DNA of 64,000 nt, from positions 1-64,000 of the forward strand of contig JAJFUE010000142.1 in NCBI GenBank assembly GCA_021372575.1, given 5' to 3'. The notes under the pieces are model-generated. The model was not told where the DNA came from and did no database searches. It worked only from the letters and a program-made list of their open reading frames with translations. Below are positions 1-7,617 of the stretch, piece by piece. The first letter of the stretch is position 1. Every line of letters begins with the position of its first letter. Position numbers and translations under genes: made by a program. Source of the stretch: a bacterium (GTDB lineage: Bacteria; Sumerlaeota; Sumerlaeia; MVZB01).

Positions 1-2
1 CA

Positions 3-317
3 CGATCCACGACGCTCCTTTCCCCCTCGCTCCGCGAGACCCCGCTTCTCCGCGAGATCCCCATGCTCCGCGACCTGACCCCCGACCAGATCCGCCTCGA
101 GCTCGACCGCATGATCCCCTATCTCGAAGAGCGCCTGGTCGAATTCCACATCGTCGAAACCGAGGAACCCCTCACCCCCGCCGACGACCTTTCCGAAGAT
201 CGTTATGATGATTCTTCTGATGATTTTTCCGAAGATTTCTCCGAAGAAGAAATCTCAGACTCTCCCTCGCCCGAACCCAATCCCTCCTCCATCATCCCCA
301 AAAACCGCTCCCGCTAA
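3..317 (+). CDS. C-terminal end of a hypothetical protein (5' end outside window)
   Basis: The frame is open from the first bases of the window to a TAA at 315-317, so the ATG at 63 is probably internal and the gene begins upstream. About 100 residues are visible. A charged helix-like stretch (LTPDQIRLELDRMIPYLEER) is followed by a strongly acidic, Ser/Asp/Glu-rich tail built from a degenerate short repeat (DDSSDDFSEDFSEEE) and a Pro/Ser-rich basic end. The tail comes from short-period DNA repeats of the kind filling the intergenic spaces nearby. I do not recognise the family. Confidence 0.5.
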   Translation, partial: RSTTLLSPSLRETPLLREIPMLRDLTPDQIRLELDRMIPYLEERLVEFHIVETEEPLTPADDLSEDRYDDSSDDFSEDFSEEEISDSPSPEPNPSSIIPKNRSR

Positions 318-321
318 GAGT

Positions 322-347
322 GGTAGGTCGGGTCTCCGACCCGACTC
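322..347 (+). repeat. 26-nt palindromic repeat, family H (copy 1 of 3)
   Basis: A hairpin with arms GTCGGGT/ACCCGAC starting 5 nt after the stop of the preceding gene. The same 26 nt, differing only in the 2-nt loop, recurs at 54508-54533 and on the minus strand at 16141-16166, where it forms part of a TPP riboswitch. Confidence 0.85.
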
Positions 348-559
348 TTCTTCCATAACTCCCATAACTCCCATGAGTCCCATAGGACCTATAGGACCTA
401 TAAGCCCTATAGGACCTATTCCCCAAATCTTCTCCCACGCGCCCGCCGTTCCCACCTCCGGCGGCCGCTTCGCCATGTACTTCAAGAAACTGCAACTCAT
501 TGCACCCGGCGGCTGCAACGTTTTGCCATTCGATCATCCCCGGTTTTTCTTCCTGCGCA
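348..559. repeat. Intergenic spacer with short-period degenerate repeat
   Basis: Positions 352-421 are a degenerate tandem repeat of 9-10 nt units alternating CATAACTCC-like and ATAGGACCT-like words. A similar word set appears in the other orientation at 24862-24895. The rest (422-559) shows no convincing gene. Confidence 0.6.
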
Positions 560-597
560 CAAAAACAAAACGGCCCATGGCGAACGCCATGGGCCTG
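560..597 (-). terminator. Intrinsic terminator of the small membrane-protein gene
   Basis: A perfect 11-bp stem (572-582 with 585-595, GGCCCATGGCG) is followed, reading on the minus strand, by a T-rich run (GTTTTGTTTTT, 571-561). It lies about 60 nt downstream of the 31-codon gene at 657-752 and is oriented to end that transcript. Confidence 0.75.
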
Positions 598-656
598 CGT
601 AAGGGGATCCATTTCCTTGGCCGATTTTTCTGAAACCGCACAAATCCTTTGTGTTT

Positions 657-752
657 TCAGCTGAAAAGCAGCGAACTCGCCACCATGATCACAAGCGCGA
701 CGAGCGCAATCGACATCTCCACATCGCTGTTCGAGTCCCAAATTAATTTCAT
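657..752 (-). CDS. 31-aa single-pass membrane microprotein
   Basis: A small gene: ATG at 752, TGA at 657-659. A clear Shine-Dalgarno (GGAGATG) sits about 6 nt before the ATG, and an intrinsic terminator follows at 560-597. The product has a short polar N-terminus (MKLIWDSNSDVEMS) and then one hydrophobic helix (IALVALVIMVASSLLF, about residues 15-30), so it should be a single transmembrane segment. It is transcribed divergently from the SRAP gene at 872. RBS, ORF, membrane helix and terminator together in 200 nt argue for a real gene. The function is unknown; small membrane regulators and type I toxins look like this. No antisense RNA partner was identified. Confidence 0.6.
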   Translation of the reverse strand: MKLIWDSNSDVEMSIALVALVIMVASSLLFS

Positions 753-871
753 GGTACATCTCCATCGCACGAAGAATCGTCTCGATTCAACATGGCCCGA
801 AAACGTTAATTGCAAACTCCGGGCCAAACACGGATGGGCGACAAGCAGTTTGAATGTGCTAAGCTGGATTC

Positions 872-1558
872 ATGTGCGGACGGTTTTCCATGACGCAATC
901 GCCGCAGGTTTTGGCGGAGATGTTCGGGCTCGATGAGGTGCCCGTGCTTGAGCCGCACTATAATATCGCGCCGACGCAGGACGTGGCGGCGGTGCGCAAG
1001 CTTGATGCTGCGGCGAAGCCGGCGCTCGTTTTCTTGCGCTGGGGGTTGATCCCGAGCTGGGCGGACGATCCGGCGATCGGCAATAAAATGATCAACGCCA
1101 AGTGCGAGACGGTCGCGGAAAAGGCCGCGTTTCGCGATGCGTTCGCGCGGCGGCGCTGCCTGATCCCGGCCGACGGGTTTTACGAATGGGAGAAGGCGGG
1201 CAAGGAGAGGATCCCGTATTACTACGAAATGAAGGGACACGCGCTGTTCGCGCTGGCGGGGCTGTGGGAGCGCTGGAGCCATCCGGCGGGCACGGTGGAG
1301 TCGTTCACGATCCTGACGACCGACGCCAACGAGCTCGTCGCGCGCGTGCACGACAGGATGCCCGTCATCATCGCGCCGGAACATTACGGGAGGTGGCTGG
1401 ATCCCTCGGTCGAGGTCGCGGAAGTGCGTCCGTTGCTCACGCCGTTTCCAGCGGCGGGGATGGAGAGCTATCGGGTGAGCGCGAGGGTCAATCGGCCGGA
1501 AGAGGACAGCCCGGATTTGATCAAGAAAGTGGAAGACGCGGAGCCGAAATTCTTGTAG
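872..1558 (+). CDS. yedK: SRAP-domain protein (YedK/HMCES-type abasic-site DNA-protein crosslinker)
   Basis: A 228-aa single-domain SRAP protein. This family covalently traps abasic sites in single-stranded DNA through the N-terminal cysteine and protects them until repair. The key residues are present at the YedK positions: Cys2 (MCGRF, exposed after Met removal), the asparagine of the NIAPTQ motif, Glu105 in DGFYEW and His160 in ARVHDRMPVI. Length matches the bacterial family. The gene stands alone, divergent from the microprotein gene, and is followed by an inverted repeat. The Shine-Dalgarno is weak, but the start is fixed by the required Cys2. Confidence 0.95.
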   Translation: MCGRFSMTQSPQVLAEMFGLDEVPVLEPHYNIAPTQDVAAVRKLDAAAKPALVFLRWGLIPSWADDPAIGNKMINAKCETVAEKAAFRDAFARRRCLIPADGFYEWEKAGKERIPYYYEMKGHALFALAGLWERWSHPAGTVESFTILTTDANELVARVHDRMPVIIAPEHYGRWLDPSVEVAEVRPLLTPFPAAGMESYRVSARVNRPEEDSPDLIKKVEDAEPKFL

Positions 1559-1586
1559 GGGGGATTTTCTAAAGAGTTTTTTAATG

Positions 1587-1648
1587 GGAGGAAACGGAGG
1601 CAACTAAGAAAGAAGAAGAACCGAATCTTCGTTTCCTCCGTTTCCTCC
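1587..1648. repeat. Inverted repeat, family A (copy 1 of 3)
   Basis: Perfect 14-nt arms GGAGGAAACGGAGG (1587-1600) and their complement (1635-1648). Copies 2 and 3 lie at 12215-12267 and 21329-21402, with arms extended to GAACAGGAGG. The arms contain Shine-Dalgarno-like sequence but no ORF follows. Confidence 0.8.
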
Positions 1649-1690
1649 TGTTAAAAATGATGATTGAAACCGGGTATCTGTTTTCCATGT

Positions 1691-1862
1691 CGCTTTCGGC
1701 GAAAGCGGCCTACTGCGATTGCTGATCACCTGTCCCGGTAGGCCGCGTTCGCCGAACGCGGCATCGAATCCAGAGCCGATCCGGAGATCGGCGTTCCCAG
1801 GCTCCGGGGTCGATTGAGATACGGATTTGGGGGTGGTAGTCCCTCGCTGACGCTCGGGCTAC
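1691..1862. repeat. Cluster of three different palindromic repeats
   Basis: Three hairpin units in tandem: CGCTTTCGGCGAAAGCG (1691-1707), a unit around GCGTTCGCCGAACGC within 1738-1762, and a unit around CCCTCGCTGACGCTCGGG (1836-1862). The third supplies the TAG stop of the minus-strand gene at 1859-2206. No gene was seen in 1559-1858. Confidence 0.7.
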
Positions 1863-2206
1863 TGCATGGCCATGCGGAATGGGGGGCGGTTTTTTGGGGG
1901 AAGCGTTTGTAAAAGCGGGGACACTTCGGCGGCGAAATCGGGGGTGAAGGCGAGGATTTCATCGACGCGGCCGAAGAGATCCTGCATTTTGGCGAGGGCG
2001 ATTTGGATTGATGCGGCATTGATCGCGCAGGAGATGCCGCCGGTTTGTTCAAGTTGCAATTGAAGGGCGTCGAGCGGATCCGGCGATGTCTGGCCGCGCA
2101 GGAGGAGGCCGAGCGAGTGGCCTTCGGTGGCAAGTTCGAGCGCGAGCAACTGCATTTCAGCGGTCGCGGCGAACTCGATGAGGATGATGCGTGAGGTCGT
2201 CTGCAT
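1859..2206 (-). CDS. Short SDR-like protein lacking the glycine-rich motif (remnant?)
   Basis: A 115-aa product. Residues 7-100 follow the layout of the first half of a short-chain dehydrogenase/reductase: beta-1 (RIILIEF), helix (LLALELATEGHSLGLLLR), a DALQLQLEQTGG segment and ALAKMQDLFGRVDEILAF, which matches the usual 'LFGRVDVLVNNAG' region. The TGxxxGIG cofactor loop has become EFAATAEM, and the YxxxK catalytic half is missing, so no oxidoreductase activity is expected. The stop codon lies in a palindromic repeat, which suggests truncation by repeat insertion. An AAGGGG-like SD precedes the ATG. It could be a decayed SDR or a repurposed Rossmann-like small protein. Confidence 0.4.
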   Translation of the reverse strand: MQTTSRIILIEFAATAEMQLLALELATEGHSLGLLLRGQTSPDPLDALQLQLEQTGGISCAINAASIQIALAKMQDLFGRVDEILAFTPDFAAEVSPLLQTLPPKNRPPFRMAMQ

Positions 2207-2250
2207 GTGATATGTCGCCCCTTCGGGGCTCGGATGTGTTTATCGCGTCT

Positions 2251-2323
2251 GGTCCCAGGGTTTCGCTCGCAACAGCCTCGCTCCATCCTGGGCTGCTGAA
2301 CTATGTGACCCTTTCAGGGTCAA
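2251..2323. repeat. Dispersed ~73-nt repeat, copy 1
   Basis: About 73 nt sharing the core GCTCGCAACAGCCTCGCTCCA and a 'CCTGGGCTG...GACC(C)CTTCAG' continuation with 5255-5327. It is located in the 330-nt spacer before recJ. No gene was seen in 2207-2536 apart from the recJ ribosome-binding site (ACAGGAG, 2524-2530). Confidence 0.75.
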
Positions 2324-2536
2324 GAATTGCGAGGCCCGCGGATGGTTCCGTGCCCGCAGCCTGACCACTGCATCCTTCATCCTGCATCCTCGAACGTCAA
2401 TCGTAAATCGCCAGGTTTCAAGCAACCGGCACGTTTCGAATTTGAACTTGAAACATTGTATCCATTGTCCGATAGTATGCCCCTTGAGCGGTCTTGATCG
2501 ACTCAGCACCAATCGATGCCATGACAGGAGTTTCGC

Positions 2537-4285
2537 GTGGCGACGACCTCATCCAGCACTCAAGCCGCCGCGCAACCCCGCACGATGCAGTGGCACTTCC
2601 GCGAAGTCGATTCCGCAATCAGCCAGCAGCTTGCCGCCGAGTTGAAGATCGCGCCGATCGTCGCGCGCATCCTTGCCGCGCGCGGCATCGCCGACCCCGC
2701 CGAAGCGCACCGTTTCCTCAACCCATCGCTCGCGCAGATCCATAACCCGAACGAGCTGCTCGGCATGGAGAAGGCGGTCGAGCGGATCGGCCGCGCGATC
2801 CGCTGCGGCGAAAAGGTCTGGATCTGGGGCGACTACGACGTCGATGGCATCACCGCCACGGCGATCCTGTTGCTGACGATCGAGGAGCTCGGTTGCCCGG
2901 CCGATTACTACATCCCGCACCGCGTCAACGAAGGCTACGGCCTGCACGCGCAGGCGATGGAGCAGCTTGCCGGGGAAGGCGCGACGCTGATCGTGACGGT
3001 CGATTGCGGCGTGAGCGCGATGGCCGAGGCGAAGCTGGCCAGGAAACTCGGCGTCGATCTGATCATCACCGATCACCACGAGCCCGGGCCGGCGCTGCCC
3101 GAGGCCTACGCGTTGATTAACCCCAAGCAGCCGGGCTGCCATTACCCGTGCAAGGGGCTGTCGGGCTCGGGCGTGGCGTTCAAGCTGGCGCACGCGCTGC
3201 TCAAGGCGTTTCACCCGGACGAGGCGCGCGCGAAAGAGTTCCTGAAATCGCTGCTGGACCTGGTCATGATGGGGACGGTGGCGGACGTCGTGCCGCTGAC
3301 GGGCGAAAACCGCTGCCTTGTCGCGGCGGGGCTGGAGCGCATGCGCCGGCAGCCGCGGCTCGGCATCGCAAAGCTGGCCGAAGTTGCGAACCTGTCACCG
3401 CGCAAGATCGACGCCGGCTCGATCGGGTTCGTGCTCGGGCCGCGGCTCAACGCGGCAGGGAGGACGGAGCACGCGCTGTTCGCGGTCGAGCTGCTCCTGA
3501 CGCAGGACGACAAACGCGCGAAGGAGCTGGCCGGCAAGCTCGACCAGTTCAACGAGAACCGCCGCGCGATCGAGGCCGAGACGCTCGCCGAGGCCATGCG
3601 GCTCATCGAGCCGTATCGGCAGGACCAGGTGCTGGTGGTGGCGCAGGACGGCTGGCATCACGGCGTGCTGGGCATCGTCGCCTCGCGGATTCAGGCGAGC
3701 TTTTACCGCCCCGTGATCGCGATCAGCATCGACCAGGAGATGGCGAAGGGCTCGGGCCGCTCGATCCCGGGGTTCGATCTTTACGAGGCGCTCGGCAAGT
3801 GCACCGAACACCTCGAACAGTTCGGCGGGCATCGGATGGCCGCGGGGTTGTCGCTGGCTTCGGACCGGATCGACGGATTCCGCGAGGCGATCAACGCCCA
3901 CGCGCGCGAGGTGCTGAGCGACGAAATCCTTTCGCCGGGCATCCGGATCGACACGGTCGCCAGCCCGGCCGAGCTGACCCGGCAGGCCGTCGAGGAAATC
4001 GAAGTACTCGCGCCGTTCGGGATCGACAATCCGAAGCCGATCATCGCGATCGACGGCATGCGCCTGATGGAAGAGCCGCGCGTCATGAAGGAAAGGCACA
4101 TGAAACTGTGGCTTTCGGCGCAGGACGGGCGGCCGATGGCGGCGCTGGGGTGGAGCATGGCGCGGCGCATCGGCGAATTGAGCGTCGGCGGCGGGGAGCT
4201 GCGGCTGGCCGGCATGCCGATTTTGAATACGTGGAATGGCCGCACGACGGTCGAGTTCGAGATGAAAGATTTCAAGCAGGCATAA
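2537..4285 (+). CDS. recJ: Single-stranded-DNA-specific exonuclease RecJ
   Basis: A 582-aa DHH-family nuclease that degrades ssDNA 5'->3' in recombination and mismatch repair. The DHH domain carries GDYDVDG (about residues 98-104), TVDCG (154-158) and TDHHEPG (178-184), all metal ligands. The DHHA1 half has the GGHRMAAG motif, and a C-terminal OB-like domain follows. The length equals E. coli RecJ. The GTG start is preceded by ACAGGAG at 6-nt spacing. The gene is monocistronic, with a REP-like repeat after its end. Confidence 0.97.
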   Translation: MATTSSSTQAAAQPRTMQWHFREVDSAISQQLAAELKIAPIVARILAARGIADPAEAHRFLNPSLAQIHNPNELLGMEKAVERIGRAIRCGEKVWIWGDYDVDGITATAILLLTIEELGCPADYYIPHRVNEGYGLHAQAMEQLAGEGATLIVTVDCGVSAMAEAKLARKLGVDLIITDHHEPGPALPEAYALINPKQPGCHYPCKGLSGSGVAFKLAHALLKAFHPDEARAKEFLKSLLDLVMMGTVADVVPLTGENRCLVAAGLERMRRQPRLGIAKLAEVANLSPRKIDAGSIGFVLGPRLNAAGRTEHALFAVELLLTQDDKRAKELAGKLDQFNENRRAIEAETLAEAMRLIEPYRQDQVLVVAQDGWHHGVLGIVASRIQASFYRPVIAISIDQEMAKGSGRSIPGFDLYEALGKCTEHLEQFGGHRMAAGLSLASDRIDGFREAINAHAREVLSDEILSPGIRIDTVASPAELTRQAVEEIEVLAPFGIDNPKPIIAIDGMRLMEEPRVMKERHMKLWLSAQDGRPMAALGWSMARRIGELSVGGGELRLAGMPILNTWNGRTTVEFEMKDFKQA

Positions 4286-4359
4286 TTTTAAATGCGTTTT
4301 TTTCGCCAAATCGGGCAAAAATGCAGATCCGATAAAACGACATGGATTTATGTGGAGTG

Positions 4360-4474
4360 ATGGCTGAAGCCGCATTCACGAGAAGCCGGCTAAAGCCGGC
4401 TGGCAGGGAAATGTTTGCAGCACAGACCACCGGCTGAAGCCGGTGGCAACCCGTTCAGCCCGCCAAAGCGGGCA
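4360..4474. repeat. Compound palindromic repeat, family B (copy 1)
   Basis: Three hairpin words in fixed order: GCCGGCTAAAGCCGGC, CCACCGGCTGAAGCCGGTGG and CAGCCCGCCAAAGCGGGC, introduced by ATGGCTGAAGCCG. The same string in the same order is at 23371-23483. It sits between convergent recJ and the QueD-like gene. Confidence 0.85.
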
Positions 4475-4496
4475 GTTCATGGGGAAATCGAGAATT

Positions 4497-4934
4497 TTAA
4501 TCCGACCGATCCGACGGATCGGAAGGGTAGTTGCTTTCGCCGTATTCGGCGCAGGAGTCGGGGGTTTCCCAAAGCAGCACGCGCGTGACGGGGAGGCCGA
4601 ACTCGCGGGCCTTGGAGTGGATGAGGCGCGCGATGGCCTCGGCGGTCGGGTTTTCATCGATGGTGTAATGCGGCTCGCCGTTCTGGCGGAACCATTCAAG
4701 CGCCGGGTCGTTGCGGTTCAGGATCATGCGGTGGTCGAGGTTTTCGTCGATCCACTGCTTCATGACGCGCTTGATGTCGCCGAAGTCGGCGAGCATGCCG
4801 CGCGCGTCGAGGCCGTCGCCCTCGATCTCGATCCGCACGCGGCCGTTGTGGCCATGCAGGAACCGGCACTTGCCCGGGTAGTTGGTGAGGCGGTGGCCGT
4901 AGCAGAAGTCGATGGATTTTGCGACGCGATACAT
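4497..4934 (-). CDS. queD: 6-pyruvoyl-tetrahydropterin synthase / QueD-family protein
   Basis: A 145-aa T-fold enzyme. QueD converts 7,8-dihydroneopterin triphosphate to 6-carboxytetrahydropterin on the way to queuosine; relatives make 6-pyruvoyltetrahydropterin. Zinc ligands are His14 (YGHRL) and the two histidines of LHGHNG; the catalytic Cys is in GKCRFLHGH, the usual CxxxHGH spacing. PTAEAIARLIH and VLLWETPDSC match the substrate-site glutamates. The ATG at 4934 was chosen because the conserved fold begins at once; longer upstream extensions are repeat-derived. The C-terminal tail (SDPSDRSD) is encoded by a short DNA repeat. No other queuosine genes are nearby, so the exact substrate is inferred. 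Confidence 0.85.
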   Translation of the reverse strand: MYRVAKSIDFCYGHRLTNYPGKCRFLHGHNGRVRIEIEGDGLDARGMLADFGDIKRVMKQWIDENLDHRMILNRNDPALEWFRQNGEPHYTIDENPTAEAIARLIHSKAREFGLPVTRVLLWETPDSCAEYGESNYPSDPSDRSD

Positions 4935-5466
4935 GAAGTTAGTCCTGAGTCCTGAGTGCTGAGTAGTGATCGGATAAAGGCCGCGAGGAAATGGCTTTGG
5001 CGACGTTTCCCTGCATCTGCCCGTGACGGGTTGCGCAGGGACGAACGCGCAACATCTTCCAGTTTGCACTTTTCTTCGCGAAAATTGCGAATGCTTTCGA
5101 ATTCGCCCGTTTCGAAATCGCGAAAGATCTATTTTACCTCCAATGACTCCATCTTTGAAAATGCTAACCCAAACATTGAGCGGGTGGCAAGGTGTTCGGG
5201 CTTGGTTAAAACCGTGTCGCCTCTACAGGGCTCTGAGGTTCATATTTGTGCGTTGGTTCCCATGGTTGCGCTCGCAACAGCCTCGCTCCACCTGGGCTGG
5301 AGAACGATGCGACCCCTTCAGTGTCAACGGCAAACCCCACCGAACCTTAACCTTGAACTAAAGCTCAAGGATACAGTTAAATGGGTCGATTCAATAGGAG
5401 GGCGGGTGGCTGGGCCATCTGGTGCCATCCCGTCTGTGTTTTATTCAAGGATGAAAGGCAATTCCC
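4935..5466. repeat. 532-nt spacer: repeats and phosphorylase leader
   Basis: Starts with a degenerate tandem repeat (GAGTCCTGAGTGCTGAGTAG, about 4941-4965). The second copy of the 73-nt repeat is at 5255-5327. The ribosome-binding site AAAGG of the phosphorylase gene lies about 8 nt before 5467. No convincing gene or structured RNA was recognised between. Confidence 0.6.
5255..5327. repeat. Dispersed ~73-nt repeat, copy 2
   Basis: Second copy of the repeat at 2251-2323, sharing the exact core GCTCGCAACAGCCTCGCTCCA with substitutions and a small indel elsewhere. Like copy 1, it lies in the spacer just upstream of a plus-strand gene. Confidence 0.75.
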
Positions 5467-7614
5467 ATGGCGGTCACCTCGCATGCCTCGCTGGCGATGC
5501 ACGAAGAAGCAACACGCCTTGCCGACGGAATCCGCCGGCTGGTGTATAACATCTGGTGGACGTGGAACCCGCGGGCGCAGCAGCTTTTCAAGACCCTGTC
5601 CGAAGAGGCGTGGGTCAAGTCCAACCACAGCGCCGTGGCCGTCCTGCAGGCGCTGACGCACGACGAGCTGATCGCGAACTTATACAGCAAGCGCGTCGGC
5701 GCGATGGCCGCCGAGGTGATCGAGGAATTCGAGAGCTACCTGGCCGATAAAAACACGTGGGGCGCGGCGCACTGCCCGCATTTCCGGCAGCACCCGGTCG
5801 CGTATTTCAGCGCCGAGTTTGGATTCCATGAATCGTTGCCGGTGTATTCGGGCGGCCTTGGCATCCTGTCGGGCGACCATTTGAAGTCGAGCTCCGACCT
5901 GGACGTGCCGATGATCGGCATCACGCTGTTTTATCGCGGTGGATATTTTCAGCAGAGACTGAATGCGGACGGCTGGCAGGAAGAGAACTACCCGCCGATG
6001 GACCCGCGCAAGCTGCCGGTCGAACTGGTGACCGACGCGCAGGGCGAGCCGATCGTGTGCAAGCTGAAGATCGCGCACACGGACGTCGCGTTCCATGCGT
6101 GGCGGTTGAACGTCGGCCGCAACGTTTTGTATTTGCTCGACACGAACCGGCCCGAAAACGAGCTGCACCATCGCGAGATCACGGCCCGAGTTTATGGCGG
6201 CGACCAGACGACGCGCGTCAGCCAGGAGCTGATGCTGGGCGTCGGCGGCGTGCGCTTCCTGCGCGCGATCGGCGTCGATCCGTCGGTTTTCCATTTGAAC
6301 GAGGGGCACTCCGCGTTCCTGCTACTCGAGCTCATCCGCGAGCAGATCGCGCAGGGCAAGAGCCTCGCCGACGCGCAGGCGGCCGTTCGCAAGAAGGCGG
6401 TGTTCACCACGCACACGCCGGTTCCGGCCGGCCACGACCGATTCTCGCGCGACCTGATGGACCACCTGCTCCATTGCTGGCCCGAAGCGCTCAAGATGAA
6501 CACTGAACAGTTCATGGACCTTGGCCGCGAACAGCCGGGCAACCCCGCCGACCCGTTCACGATGACCGTGCTGGCGCTGCAAAACACGCGCGCCGCGAAC
6601 GCCGTGAGCGAGTTGAACGGCGAGGTGAGCCGCGAGATGTGGCGGCACCTTTACAACAACGTCGAGGCCGAGAAAGTCCCGATCGGGCACATCACCAACG
6701 GCGTTCACATTCTGGGATGGATGAACCGGGTCACGTATTCGTTCTGGGAATACAACCTCGGCGTCGAATGGCTCAAGCACATCATGCAGCCCGACTTCTG
6801 GGAGAAGGTCGCCGACCCGCGGTTCCTGAGCGACGAGGTGATCTGGTCGCTGCGCTACCGGCTCAAGCGCCAGATGATCGAGGCGATGCGCGAGCGGCTC
6901 GAGTTCCAGCAGGCGCGCATCGGCGGCGGCATGGCCTACAGCGGCCAGTTGCCGATGCACCCCGATTCGCTGACGATCGGCTTTGCGCGCCGGTTCGCCA
7001 CGTATAAGCGCGCCGCGCTGCTCTTCAGCGACATCGACCGCGCGGCGCGGTTGTTCAACGATCCACAACGCCCGCTGCAGATGGTCATCTCCGGCAAGGC
7101 GCACCCGCGCGACGACGGCGGCAAGGGCCTGATCCAGCAGATCTACCGGATCAGCCGCGACCCGCGGTTCTTTGGCAAGGTGTTTTTCATCGAGAACTAC
7201 GACATCCAGGTCGCGCGGTATTTGGTGTCGGGCTGCGACGTGTGGCTCAACACGCCGCGGCGGCCGCTGGAGGCCTCCGGCACGAGCGGCCAGAAGACGA
7301 CCGTCCACGGCTGCCTGAACCTGTCGATCCTCGACGGCTGGTGGCGCGAAGGCTACGACGGCACGAACGGCTTCGCGATCGGCGAGGACACGAATTCCAA
7401 CAACGTCGCCGAGCAGGACAAGATCGACACTGAGAACCTCTACGCGATGCTCGAGAACGACGTCATTCCGGAGTATTTCGATCGCGACGCGATGGACCTG
7501 CCGCGCAAGTGGATCCAGAGGATTCGGCGCGCGATGGTCACGCTGATCCCGCAGTTCAACACCGACCGCATGGTCGCCGATTACGCGACGAAGTATTACC
7601 TGGAGCACGAGTAG
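5467..7614 (+). CDS. glgP: Alpha-glucan (glycogen) phosphorylase, GT35
   Basis: A 715-aa phosphorylase of the shorter bacterial/archaeal type, releasing glucose-1-phosphate from storage glucan. The N-terminal ~100 residues form the DUF3417-like module (RLVYNIWWTWNPRA). The catalytic part includes AEFGFHESLPVYSGGLGILSGDH and the glucan/PLP region EASGTSGQK, where Lys610 should bind PLP, followed by NLSILDGWWREGYDG. All expected blocks are intact. An AAAGG ribosome-binding site precedes the ATG. The downstream membrane-protein gene starts 3 nt after its stop, so the two are probably cotranscribed. Confidence 0.96.
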   Translation: MAVTSHASLAMHEEATRLADGIRRLVYNIWWTWNPRAQQLFKTLSEEAWVKSNHSAVAVLQALTHDELIANLYSKRVGAMAAEVIEEFESYLADKNTWGAAHCPHFRQHPVAYFSAEFGFHESLPVYSGGLGILSGDHLKSSSDLDVPMIGITLFYRGGYFQQRLNADGWQEENYPPMDPRKLPVELVTDAQGEPIVCKLKIAHTDVAFHAWRLNVGRNVLYLLDTNRPENELHHREITARVYGGDQTTRVSQELMLGVGGVRFLRAIGVDPSVFHLNEGHSAFLLLELIREQIAQGKSLADAQAAVRKKAVFTTHTPVPAGHDRFSRDLMDHLLHCWPEALKMNTEQFMDLGREQPGNPADPFTMTVLALQNTRAANAVSELNGEVSREMWRHLYNNVEAEKVPIGHITNGVHILGWMNRVTYSFWEYNLGVEWLKHIMQPDFWEKVADPRFLSDEVIWSLRYRLKRQMIEAMRERLEFQQARIGGGMAYSGQLPMHPDSLTIGFARRFATYKRAALLFSDIDRAARLFNDPQRPLQMVISGKAHPRDDGGKGLIQQIYRISRDPRFFGKVFFIENYDIQVARYLVSGCDVWLNTPRRPLEASGTSGQKTTVHGCLNLSILDGWWREGYDGTNGFAIGEDTNSNNVAEQDKIDTENLYAMLENDVIPEYFDRDAMDLPRKWIQRIRRAMVTLIPQFNTDRMVADYATKYYLEHE

Positions 7615-7617
7615 GCT

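Noticed and set aside
806-1603. Long minus-strand open frame opposite the SRAP gene
   Set aside because: Arg/His-rich translation typical of an antisense shadow in a high-GC gene; the plus strand encodes a complete SRAP protein.
1726-2286. 186-codon minus-strand frame overlapping the SDR-like gene
   Set aside because: Ser/Pro/Arg-rich shadow frame containing repeat DNA; the other minus frame gives SDR-like secondary structure.
3395-4375. 326-codon minus-strand frame opposite recJ
   Set aside because: Low-complexity, basic, no domain; recJ with all motifs lies on the other strand.
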